This document shows positions 26,074 to 37,019 of a stretch of 64,000 bases of DNA, piece by piece. How positions within the stretch are numbered: position 1 is the first letter of the stretch; the number at the start of each line of letters is the position of its first letter. The stretch is from Polydactylus sextarius (Eukaryota > Chordata > Actinopteri > Polynemidae). The DNA is taken from positions 2,356,001 through 2,420,000 of the forward strand of contig CM028906.1 of assembly GCA_016801845.1 (NCBI GenBank). The letters are read 5' to 3'. The translations under genes and the position numbers were made by a program. The notes below the pieces were generated by a model, which was given only the letters and a program-made list of their open reading frames with translations, had not been told where the DNA came from and ran no database searches.

Positions 26074-26114
26074 AGAGAGAGAGAGAGAGAGAGTGTGTGT
26101 GTGTGTGTGTGTGT
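26074..26114. repeat. Compound (AG)n(TG)n microsatellite
   Basis: About 20 bases of AG repeat continue directly into about 22 bases of TG repeat. Confidence 0.95.
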
Positions 26115-26859
26115 AACCATCCCTGTAATTGCCAGTAAGTGGCTTACCGGTATCTCCACCCTGTTCCCTGTGATAAGGCTGCATGCGTTCTGTCTGCCGT
26201 CTCTTGTAAGACTGATAAGGACACTCCTCTGTCTCACTGTGGAACGACACAACTCTGTTTAATCTGTGCAGCACCCAAAACAAATCACACAGTCATAACA
26301 CAAAAGCATCTACTATGATCTGGCAAAGATAAAGTTAGCATTTTGTATGCTGCCAGGTTTGCACAGAGATTTTAACGTGTTTACAAGTTAACAAACAGAA
26401 ATATTGCTGAGCGGGCAGAGTTTTGACTTGTGTGGTTGTAATAACAATGTATGTTCACTTCGTACCTGAATACTGACGATATGCTAACTTGAATTTGTGA
26501 AAGTCGATACTGTCAGAATTTATTGATGGAAACAGTGTCGCACAGCAAGTTCTCTATTCATCATATCAGATAAAAAGCTTCTTATGCTAATGTGTATTTG
26601 CCAAGTGTGCTGTTTGATTGTTATTTTATGTTGTAATCTGATTTTTATTTTGCAAGAACTGTGTTATGTTCATGTTAGGTAGGTGGTAAAGTGTTTGTGA
26701 ATGCTTTACATCAACACTCACACAACATACACAACAAGAGGTAAAATTCATTCATCGGGTGGGCACAGACATTCAGCTGTAACGTTATAATGTTCAGACT
26801 CTCCCATCATGTGACCTGACTGACCGTGGAAGGGATGGACCATCACTAAAAGACCTCGT
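26115..26859. other. Non-coding DNA, nothing notable
   Basis: Plain AT-rich DNA; no gene or repeat family recognised. Confidence 0.55.
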
Positions 26860-27170
26860 CTAATGCTCTGTGCTGTCACCGTCGCTGACACTGCAGCCGC
26901 TCTGTGGGCTCGAGCTCAACAGGCATTTGCATCACAGAGGCTGAGCGCAGATGTGCTGTGTGGGAGTGTAACTGCCACACAGTCTCTAATAAAACTCTGC
27001 CTTTAATCTCAGTGTGGGACTGCTCAGATGCTGGTGTGTCACTGATGCAAAGTCCTATTTAGTGTAAGACGCCCAAGGGCCTCCTGTTGTTCCTCTCTGG
27101 TGACAGCTCACCATATCAGAGCCTGGAAATGAAAATAAATTCACTGAAATGGAAATGGCAGATTCAAGGC
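26860..27170. promoter_or_regulatory. Candidate conserved non-coding element
   Basis: Complex sequence with GGCATTTGCATCACAG near 26921, CTCTAATAAAACTCTG near 26983 and ATGAAAATAAATTCACTG near 27130. It has higher GC than its flanks and no coding frame. Inferred from texture. Confidence 0.33.
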
Positions 27171-30100
27171 ACATCATCTGTTTACTAAATATTCACATAT
27201 GCTTGTGCACTTGTCACCAGAAGATCAGAGACGATGCCTAATGCCGGTGCAAGCTTTCCTACGTTTACTGGAAAAAAGGTGGACAAATACTAAATATTTA
27301 CATTCTGATATTTCCCATTTTATTTTTTTCATTTTTGTTATTTTTTTATTATTTATTTTTATTGTTTCTAAATGTGTCTTGATTGCACTGCAACAATGCC
27401 TTTTCTTTGAAACTAGCAACTAGCAGAGAAGTGGGGTGGTGACAGCAAAAGGCCCCAGACTGACATTTTGCTGCTGTGGTATCCATAATCGTATGTATTT
27501 ATCCCAGTGAGCTACAAGTTAATTAAATCCTAAGAACAACAGCTTTCAGATTTTGTAATTCTAGTTTCCAGTTACTCAGAACAAGGTGTAATCTCTTATT
27601 GAGGCTGAATAGGTTTAAAAAGCTTGAGACAAATCTCTAGAGGAAATATGTTTCAGACAAACGAGGATATTTTGCCTTTCTGTAAATCACACTTTTTCAT
27701 TGTGTCAGCTTTGTCCAGATTCTTTCCAGCAGTGTTTCAGTTTGTGTGAATGTTTGATGTTAAACTTCTGCTCTGACTCATCCCTTTTTGTTATTTCATG
27801 TCAGTCGAAATTTCTCATCTCTCACTTGTCACATCTTGCTTTGTCATTGTGAACCCGCTCCATCTTCCCTTCAGCCTTTCATCTGTTCATTATGTTGCAT
27901 GTGGTCTTTGCTGGTGGTCCATGGATCCCTCCCCTTGGGGGGGGGTCCACCCACATGCCCCTGTGTTTACCCAGCAGCCCACCCTCTACCAAACACTGCT
28001 GCGCTGCCTTTAAATCAACAGGTAATGCGATGAAAGGTTGCGTCCACTCCTTCTGTCTCTCTTTCTCGCAGCTACAATTTATTTTGTGTTCAGCTTCTCC
28101 AGCGGCGACAGTTTTCAGGAGCATTAACTCCTCGCGTTGACTTTTTGCTTTTGTTGGCAGCTCAGACTGGTACCAGAACAACCAAATAAGTCCGTCATTC
28201 ACTGCAGAGCTGTGTGCAGTTTAGTGGTAGCCAAGGAAAGCACTGCCCTGTGTTTTATGGTGGGACCAAGTAATTTAGAAAAGACTTGGTTTGCTATGTT
28301 CACTTTATTTGTTTGTATTTTTTTCTTTGGGAGAATGGCAAGCAGCTCAATTTATTCAGCTTTACTGTACACATGACACCCGGTGTCCTTTAGCCATGCC
28401 TGTCTTGTCTCTTCTCTGCCTCTTACTCCTGATGCCTCATTACCCGCAGGTCTATTTATACACCTTGTTATCCGTGAGTGAAGCTTTCCTGGCAGGAGAC
28501 GCTGAGTGGTGCCAGCCCGGGAAAGAATGCCCGTCCCGCGCCTCCGCAGAGGCCACAGCCTCGTCCCTGGATGAATCGCTCAATGCCACTCTGTCTTCCA
28601 TAGGCTGGTTACGTAAGCAGCTGCCCCTCTTAAGTCAATGTGAAGACATTTGACAGAAGAAACAGCTGAACTCACAGCAGAACAACCCAAAATGTTTAGA
28701 AAGTGTTCCTCATTTACATGAGAACCACACCTGTCGATAACCATCTGAATCACATTATCATGTTGATGATGAATAATATTTTAATTACATAATTATCTAC
28801 CCAAAGCTTTAGGAACTTAATACCAGATTTAAATAAGGGTGGTAAGTAATCAACCAATGAATCCATAATGATGATAGTTTATAGTTGTAGTCCAAGTCTG
28901 GTTTCAGTGGAGAACTGTGGTTCCATCATGGTCTAAATGAGATCTCTCCACGTGGGAAGGAATAAATCTGAGCAGGAAAAACAGACTAAAACCAAGTTCA
29001 AATTTAGGGAATACGGGACATAAACATATAAATGGAGGTCAGCTACATGCAGTCCTCAGTGTATTTCACAGTATCCTGGTGTTAAAATGACACTGGTAGA
29101 GTTATGTTTTACACTGACCAGATTTGTCAGAGTTGTGGGGGGAGCATCCTTAGTGATGGACATGGAGAAGCCTCGACAACTGGAAGAAAGAACTTGGTCT
29201 GATCTGATGCTTCAGATAAAAAACCAGAAGGATCACAGTCTAAGGACGGAAGTGATTGATGGCAAAGACGAACACGGATTTACCATTGTGGTGTCTTCTC
29301 TGTGTTGCACAGTGCTGCAGGTTGAAAGGACAGCCATTGGTGAGCCTTAATGATGTCATCAGTACACTGTGACATCACTCAGGGGCAGCTCACCTGAAGC
29401 TCTCAACCTCAAAGAGCAGAAAAAGACTCTTCAGCCTGGTTTCAGTTTCATTTTTTAAAGGTACAGAATATATTCACAGTATTTTATCCACTTTGAAAAG
29501 AAAAACCCTCTTAGAGCAGAACTGGGTTAAGACTTCCCTCTTTCAGCTGAAAGTCAGTAAGCAGGTCAGGCTGAGAGGTGAAGGAGTAGCGTGGACCTCA
29601 AACACTGTGGTGATGCTTTTAGTGACACACTGGAGCTGGGAGCAGGCTAATTGGAGGAGATGGAGGCGGAGGAGGACAAGGGTGTTGAACGCCAGATGTT
29701 TAGCTATATGGTTCAAATGGAAAATAGCCCAAGTGGAACCAAAGTTGTGACGCTGGTTGATTCCTTTATGTGGCTTTCCTCCCTCCCACCTCACAGCCTT
29801 CCATTAGAGGTTTTTTGGGATATTTTGCCTGGAAATTAGAACTCGACTCTGCGTCATGGGCCTAATATAAATAAGTAACTGTGTCACTACCCTCACAGCA
29901 GCATGTATAGACTTTTACTTTGTAGGTGTGTGGATGTCTGCGTGTTAGATTTTACACGTTGTGTGATGCCATGGCTCGATGCCAGCACCGTCCTTCTCTC
30001 AGCCTCAGAGCTTCTGCTGCTGCCGCACCAACAATCGCCGCATCATGTGGACGGTGCCAGCTGTTGTAGCGAAATGGCTCCCTGGTGCATGATGAATAAA

Positions 30101-31200
30101 ACAAAATGGTAATAAAGTAGTAATCGACTTTCAATAAAATGAAATAGACCATGACTGACGGCTAAGAATGACAACCACCAAGTAGCAGCTCGTAGCTTTC
30201 TCCATGTAGTTTTTGTGCCCGGGTCTAATAAGAGACAGGATGACCAGCACTGGCAGAGGGATCAGGTGGTGGAGACCCAGTGTAAAATGATCTTCACATG
30301 ATTTAATTTCTCTGTATCTTCACCCTTGTGGTTTAATCTGAGCGAGTTTTCTCTCTGGCTGGGCCTTATTTCACCCTCCTGTTTCGCCCTCTCCAGACTT
30401 CCCCTCTCATTTTAGGGATCAATGACAACTTAATATCAGAGTTTCTCATTTTTATTGTACTGTGATGCAAATGACTTTATACTACCAAAGCCTTTGTGAT
30501 GGATGTGATTGCAAGGTTTTTATCATGTAATATAAAATATTTCAGAGATTAAAGAGTCCTAAATGCAGCAGTCAATTTCTATTAAACCTGACCCAGATTC
30601 CTCCCGTCCTCTAAAAACTGACTGTGTTGTTTTTGCTGTTTTGTTGTACTCAACAGTTTGGCTGAAACAGAAACAGTTTAGCAGAAACATTGTGGGTTCA
30701 TCAAACTATATTCGTTAATTCACAAAGACTTGTCACTGATGTTAGGATGCTAACCTTCTGTCACTCGCTGTGGTGTCCATTCTGTCTTGAAGAAGTTGTG
30801 CTCCTCAGACAAGGTGCATTGTAAAGCCTAACCTGCTGGCATGAAAGCACATTTGATATCTGAGAAATGAACACACAGTACCTTCCTTTAAGAAAAATAT
30901 TTTTCTCAGATTTTTTGTGTGACAACCTGTTACCACAAAGAAAAAAAAATTACAGTAACTGCACTCAACAATAAGTTTCTGATCTGAAATTTGATGTTAA
31001 TTATATTTTTTGATTTAATGTCTTCCTCTCTCATGTTAATGTACAAAATAACATGATGCAAGTTATCAAACTGCTTGCAAAATGAAAAAAGGGAAAGGGG
31101 GCGACACTATGATCTTTTCTTTACATTTGGTCCTATTCCTCTTCTTGTTGCTCAGAGCTAAAACAAGTAATGTAATAGTGAAATAATATTATCCTTGATT
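27171..31200. other. Non-coding DNA, few features
   Basis: Mostly plain DNA. GC-richer patches occur at about 27920-28010 (with a G9 run), 28370-28620 and 29970-30090. The 28291-28653 open frame (120 codons) has no recognisable domain. No gene is called. Confidence 0.5.
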
Positions 31201-31204
31201 TTAT

Positions 31205-31265
31205 TCAGGACCCCACTCGGGGATCCTTGGTGGTCCCTGCACCCCAGTTTGGCACCGGTTGCAGC
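31205..31265. mobile_element. Possible hAT-type element end
   Basis: The segment GGTCCCTGCACCCCAGTTTG followed by GCACCGGTTGCAG resembles the 3' terminal region of hAT-type elements (CCCCAGTTTGGGAACCACTG-like). No partner end or target duplication was found. Confidence 0.28.
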
Positions 31266-33219
31266 ACATCCAACCACAACATGACCGGCATGTGCGTCAC
31301 TCAGTCTCTAATAAAAACACAACAGCCACTCCTTTTCCTTCTGCTGACACGTGTCTGTGTCGTTGTGTAGGATTTTTACTATTTGTGGAAGAGTAAGGAA
31401 AATTAATATAGTTTAAAGTCAGTGTGAGTCTGTGTTGTTAGGTGTGCCACAGTTCTCACGCTGAAGGTAAAATAAAAATAGATATGTGTTGTTAATGCTT
31501 CAGGATAATGTTTTTCCTTTTATTTGTGATCCCACTGTGTATATAATGCACTGTAATAAACTTTAGATTTATTACAGTTGCTGATTTCTGGAAAAGGTGT
31601 TCCTTTAAATCAATCCTAAATAAAACAGACTTGTAAATAAAAGGATTTAGAAGATTTTTCTTGAATACTGTGATGCTGTTGAGACCTCAATTTTCCATAA
31701 AAGACTTCAGCATAGTTACTGTTTTATTAAAAAGCCCAATTACCCCCGCAAGGGGACATTTATTGCTGCCACTAGTCATGGTAAAGCACATTTTTATTTT
31801 ACATCTCACCTCATTAAGGCGTCTTCCCTGTACACTTAGAAATATGGCCATAGTTAATATGGAAATGTGCAGGTGCAGTGGAAAGAGGAGGCCGTGAGAA
31901 CTGAGGGCTTGTTTTACAGCTTATTTGTATTTATTAGTGTAAATTTCCACTGCTGTCATGACAATACAGAAGCCTCTGTGCAGATATATGTGAAGTTTCA
32001 CTGTAGGCACAGACCTGTAGTCTCAGGTCTGACAGCAGAACATGTCTTGGTTCTAGTTAACATCTCGAGCTCAGTCCGTGTGCGTGAGAATATTAAGGCT
32101 CTAAACAGTGTCTGTCTGTTGCTGCCACACTGAGCATCTAATGAGCAGAAATAGCTCTCCTCACTATTTTCTGCTCTTTCCGGCCCGTTTCATCGATATG
32201 CCGCGGAGTGAAGCGGCACGTTGCCATGGAAACAGCAGACAAAGACGATGAACAAGGGTGCGGGCGAGCAGGAGAGGCCTCCCTTGAGTAACTGTGTATG
32301 TATGTGTGTGTCTGTGTGCACGTTGCGTCTGCATTATGAACCTCCAGCTCCATATCATAGGAAATCATTGTCCCTCTCCGCAGTGCATTTTCTACTCATG
32401 AAATGTTCGTCTTTGTGGACACCGACCTTGGTCTTTTTATGAGGTGACACAGTATGGAGGTGATATTCAGTGGTGCTGTATATCAGGAACATCAGTACAA
32501 GCCGGACTATCACCTTTATCTTTCTGGTGGGACACCACAGTTACGAGACAGAACCGTCTTTTATGTTTGTGGCTTGTTGATTCTTGGGAGATGCTTCACC
32601 CTCAACATCTTTCTCCATTGGTCAACTACCCATTGAGCATGTGACCGCAGTATTTTGAGACACAACTCGAATTGGTTTCAGAGCTGTGCATTACTGTCAG
32701 AAAGGGAACATTAACTTTGAAGATGGCAGACTTAACATCCACTGTGCTGGCGGCTTGAAAATAAGTGTGATGTGAACATGTCATTGCTGGATTTACAGTA
32801 ATTAGTTTACTGTACTGGCTTTAGGCAACATTCCTCCTGGTGACTTGACCTGATGCCACATTCTCTGCACATTTCTATTTTATTATTTCAGTCATCACAA
32901 ATGCTTTTGCCCCCATTACTGGAATATGAGCATTTTCTACAGAAGGTAGCGTGGGAGCTTTCTACTCCTTGTGTGCAGGGCAACGTTATCACTCATTATT
33001 CTCTACAAAGAATTTTGTCTCATGGCCCTTTAGGGCAAATCAATGTCTACTTGGGGCCTCTTGTCAAAGGTTGTGTATATACTGTAGTTCTGAGTTACTA
33101 GCAGTTCAAACAATGTCTCATGCAAATACTTTATATTTTCACATATAAAAATGTTTTGGACACAACTATCTGAAGAGCACATATGAGCTATGATGTAAGA
33201 GCTGGCTACTCCTGCATCA
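31266..33219. other. Non-coding DNA, nothing notable
   Basis: Plain AT-rich DNA with short open frames only. No gene is recognised. Confidence 0.5.
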
Positions 33220-33556
33220 GAAGTAGTTGAGGTGGTTCAGGCATCTGATGTGGATGTCACCTGGGCTTCTCTCATTGGATGATAGATAAGATATCCCCTT
33301 ATTTACTCCCCATGTGCGGAAATTCAGACAATGCAGGCTTAGAATGCTCGGCCCAAGCAGCCCAACCCAGCATGTCCAACTGGAGACAGTTTGATGCAGA
33401 CCTAGTATATGAGATTATATATCTCTTCTACCTATCTCCTCAGGCTCCCCAGGTGGAGCTGGAAAGTGTCACTGGGGAAAAAGACATAGTCGACCCGATG
33501 ACCTGCTGCTACAGCAACTTGATCCTGGATAAATAGCTGAAAATGGATGGATGAAC
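33220..33556 (+). mobile_element. Non-LTR retrotransposon 3' end (sense)
   Basis: Begins with GAGGTGGTTCAGGCATCTGA at 33229-33248. It continues through the CCCCAGGTGGAGCTGGAAAG block near 33449 and the CCTGCTGCTACAGC...GGATAAATAGCTGAAAATGG segment, and ends in an ATGGATGGATG tail at 33543-33553. This is the degraded C-terminal coding end and short-repeat tail of the same kind of fish LINE seen antisense near 19 kb. The tail direction puts the element on the + strand. Confidence 0.72.
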
Positions 33557-33960
33557 TTCCCAAAGTCCATAGTTGCTCATACTGTACTGTATATGAATTA
33601 TTAACATGTGAAAGTACATAATGTTAATAATTTAAATGTTAACACATTAACATGTGTGAGTACAGATTGGGTTTGGGGGTGTAGGGGGATCTGAGTAATG
33701 AGAACGGGTGCTGTGCTGTGTATGTGTCACCATAAAGCTGTCAGTTTTATGGTGAGGGCATATTATCAGTTGTTTTCTTTACAAACATCACACATGTAAG
33801 TGATGTCTATATATTGGCACATTCATGTTGTTCCCTGTTCTCTGGGGGTGGGTGGGTGGACAATCTAGATCAGTAGTGAGTGAAAGAGAAAGTGAGAGAA
33901 AATGGTCTTAGTTTGATAGGTTTCCCTCTTCAGGTTCAACAGTCTCTCTAAGGGAAAGTC
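33557..33960. other. Non-coding DNA, nothing notable
   Basis: AT-rich DNA with repeated TTAACATGTG words near 33601 and 33648 and a GGGTGGGTGGG run near 33846. No gene is recognised. Confidence 0.5.
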
Positions 33961-34740
33961 CAATCAGCCTGAGGCTAGAATGACAATCGTCCCCGACACT
34001 TATCAGCGCAGGGCCCACAGAGAATAGATGGAGGAGAAACTGAACGAGGCGAGAATATTGTTGATGTCAAGTACAGAGTGAAAACGTCAGTGGATGCTGA
34101 CCTCTTGGGTCTGGTGGAGATGTACATTTGATTGAAAAGAAGAGCAGATGACCCCTCATCAGTCTGAACTGTCAACTACCTCGCTGTCACCATTCTTGTC
34201 CCTGTAGAGCCTCCAACAGACCGAGTGTCATTTCCTGTATGATGGAGATGCATACAAATTGACTGCATCATCTCTGTGTTGATCAAAGTAATTACCCTGT
34301 CATATCTCCACAAGATGTGGTTGGAAAGGAGAAGGAGATCTCTGAAGGAGGAGAGCTGCATTGATTGACTTTGATTTGAGTCACGCCTCTCAGCCGTTAT
34401 GATCATGTACCCATTTTCCTGACAGTCGCATGGAAACATGGTGACATCTTCATCGAGGGTCTTCTCCAATTTGATTAGCTGGTTTCAAACGAGGTCAATC
34501 TAATTTAATTTCCAGACGGTTTTGAATCAGAAAAACTGTGTCTAATTGAATATCAGGTTAAGAGTCATGGGAGCAGATTGTAAGGGGAGTGTAATGAGTG
34601 TCCAGTGAGAGCGTTTTTCAAGGACATTACATGGCACGTAATTGAGAATTTCCCTGAACTCTGCACCATATTCCTCACTGTATCTGTCTCTGCTTGAATT
34701 TTTGAAGCAACCTTACTGAATCCGTTACGGTCTTTGGCAT
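33960..34740. promoter_or_regulatory. Candidate conserved element cluster
   Basis: A long stretch of complex, repeat-free DNA. Motif-rich parts are TCCAATTTGATTAGCTGG near 34466, CAATCTAATTTAATTTCC near 34496, GTGTCTAATTGAATATCAGG near 34538 and GGCACGTAATTGAGAATT near 34632. Minus-strand frames of 66 and 97 codons overlap it but without convincing splice sites. Regulatory DNA is favoured. Confidence 0.38.
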
Positions 34741-35715
34741 AAAGTACAGACTCTTTTAACTGATGAAAAATACATAAACCCGAGAGCTATCAGGAAAGAA
34801 GCATCAGACCACATCCTTTGAGAGCTTGAAGCAGCAGCTACAGATAAACCATTTGATAAGAATGGGAGCTAGTTGTACTATGAGCAGTGGTTACTCTGGC
34901 CTGAGTCTCTTAAACGTCTTCTGAACCTTTAAATCGTACAGTAGACGCCAAGTTGGATTCCCTTCCAACAACCAATCCTCTCAGGGATAGGTTGAATTAA
35001 AAGCAGCTATGAAAGCTTTGGAGAGCATTTAGTTAGCCTCCTCTGGTTTGAATCCATCTCCGTCAGCTTGTAACGTCTCCTGCTTGCCTCTCAGTGGCTG
35101 TAGAGTCCAGTGGAGCTGTGCCAGCGGAGCAGAGGAAATGCTGGGACGCAGCCAGCGGCAATCTGGGACCGGCTCCAGAGTCAGCCATCAAACCTGGTTA
35201 AATCCTATATGGAAACCTCCTGGTGAGACTCGGCCCCCCACTTAACTCCTGAAGTGGATTTATCCTTTATTTTGCAATAATGTGCTATAATCTCCCTTTC
35301 TGGTATACTCACTTCCTCCTAGTAATTTCATTCAGTGAATTTCCCAGAATGTCAGTAAAAAATTTGAGCCGGAGAGAAGAAGGTTATGGCAATGTCCAAA
35401 ATCGAAATTATTTCCCTCCACTTGCTCTATATTCCTATAAATGACCTTGTTTTTACCTTGTTTTTATCCCAACCATTTATTTTGATCAAACTGATGATCT
35501 CAACAGATGCCAAAACCTTACATCTACCATTGATGGATTAGATCAAATCTTCAGACCCCAAGAGGACAATCAACAGAGGCGGCAGAGCTCAGATTAAAAC
35601 CTTAATTCAGCCTTTCTGTGTATATTTGAGGTCGTTTTCTCCACTTTCTTCTTCGTTTCTCCAGGGCAGTATAAAATCCACAGCTCAGAAGTAGCAGGGG
35701 TCATGGTGAAGTCAC
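34741..35715. other. Non-coding DNA, nothing firm
   Basis: Mixed-composition DNA. The GC-richer part at 35080-35240 has a 65-codon open frame without recognisable features. Confidence 0.45.
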
Positions 35716-35776
35716 CTTCCTTTGGCTTTAGGGCTGAAGCATAGAGATCACTCTCCTCCAGGCTGCCAGTAATATC
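35716..35776 (-). other. Candidate internal exon, unknown gene
   Basis: On the minus strand a perfect branch-point word TACTAAC, a short spacer and CCCCAG precede 61 bases that read DITGSLEESDLYASALKPKE. A donor GGAAG|GTGACT follows. The reading frame is open and hydrophilic, with phase 0 entry and phase 1 exit. I recognise no protein family. The acceptor lacks a strong pyrimidine tract. A chance splice-like arrangement in conserved non-coding DNA is a real alternative. Confidence 0.25.
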
Positions 35777-36691
35777 CTGGGGTTTCCAGGGGTTAGTATG
35801 GACCAATGACCAAGCAGCATCTCAGTGAAACCATCTTTTCTTTATGATCCAATATACAGTACATACTTGATATGGTTTGTTCCCATAGACACTGGGGTAA
35901 ACTAAGATTATCTCCTGTCACTTCATATTTCCTATGAGCGACTCCCCGCTGCCCCAAGGGCCATGTAAATAATACCTCTCATAACTCCTCTGTCCCAGTG
36001 AAGCCTCTCATAAACACAGTGGACGGCTGAGTGTGGTTTCTGTTGAGCCGGCTCAGTTGTTCAACCAGCCAACCGGTCAACCACATTGGAACTGACATTC
36101 ATTCTTCCTTTTTCACCACACGGTTAATTCTACTTAGGGTCACAGTAGGTTTTTGTGGGTGTGTGGGGGAGGAAGGCATAGAAACACCCCAGACAGGTTC
36201 CTATAGAGTCTATTCGGTGGCCTCTAGTTGACATGGGAGACCAGTATGAATACAATGGGGCTTTTCCAAACCCACAATTTCCAGGTTGGAATTCAATGAA
36301 GGAAACGCTTGACAAGATGATTCCACTGTGTATTTAATTCATAAGGAGACGGTTTCTACCCTCTTTGGTGGGATAATCAACCTTTTCACTTGTAATAATC
36401 TCTTAACTTTCCAGACCTTGACAAGTGTTACCAGTGAGTGTGGTGAGTCATCTATCAGGGAGATCTACAGGCGGAGTCCCCCTCTCTCCCATTGAGCCCT
36501 CAAGGAATATTTTCCTTTTCCCCAGTGAAACCAATTATTCTAGACAGTGCTGCTCAGCAAGGAAAAGAGAGCGAGGAAGGTAGAGAGTGTGTCCTTGGTT
36601 TCCCACTCCAGTGAATGAACCAATCTATTATGAATCAATCGTGTGATTTAGCCGAGCAGTGAGATAGGGAAATGTTATTGTCCAAATAAAT
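35777..36691. other. Non-coding DNA between candidate exons
   Basis: Mixed-composition DNA; no gene or repeat family recognised. Confidence 0.45.
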
Positions 36692-37009
36692 TCATTCAGG
36701 GTGCATGGGAGCGAACGGCTTCTTTAAAACATAATTTAAAATCATTGCATGCTTCTCTGCTGCTGCTGCCAATGGTCGCTGGCTGAATGCTTTCTGAAGA
36801 GCTGCCTCAGGGTGACTACCAGTGGATGGTCCCAGACCACCAGATAGGCGTTTGACAGCAAGCAGCTCCTCCTCTGTTTCATCGGAACTGTAGTGCTCAT
36901 CAAAAGTTTTGCCTCGCTGCGCCTGGTTGGAGTTAACGAATTCAACTCGCCGCTTGCTCTGAATGCTAAAAGGCACATCCACTTTGTCTACGTTCATATC
37001 ACTGTACTG
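36692..37009 (-). other. Candidate terminal coding exon, unknown gene
   Basis: On the minus strand the acceptor-like CTCCCTTCTTTGCAG ends at 37010. From 37009 an open frame of 105 codons runs to TGA at 36692-36694. An in-frame TAA lies a few codons into the supposed intron, so the open frame begins close to the acceptor. The product is hydrophilic with coding-like composition, unlike the low-complexity frames elsewhere. It begins QYSDMNVDKVDVPFS and carries KRRVEF, which fits the RVxF motif for binding protein phosphatase 1, then an acidic SSDETEEE stretch. No family is recognised, and no polyadenylation signal was identified. It could be a last exon, an exon of a nested antisense gene, or a conserved non-coding element that happens to be open. 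Confidence 0.35.
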
Positions 37010-37019
37010 CTGCAAAGAA

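Noticed and set aside
34176..34469. 97-codon minus-strand frame
   Set aside because: Looks partly protein-like but lacks paired splice sites and overlaps TAAT-rich element-like DNA; kept as regulatory candidate instead.
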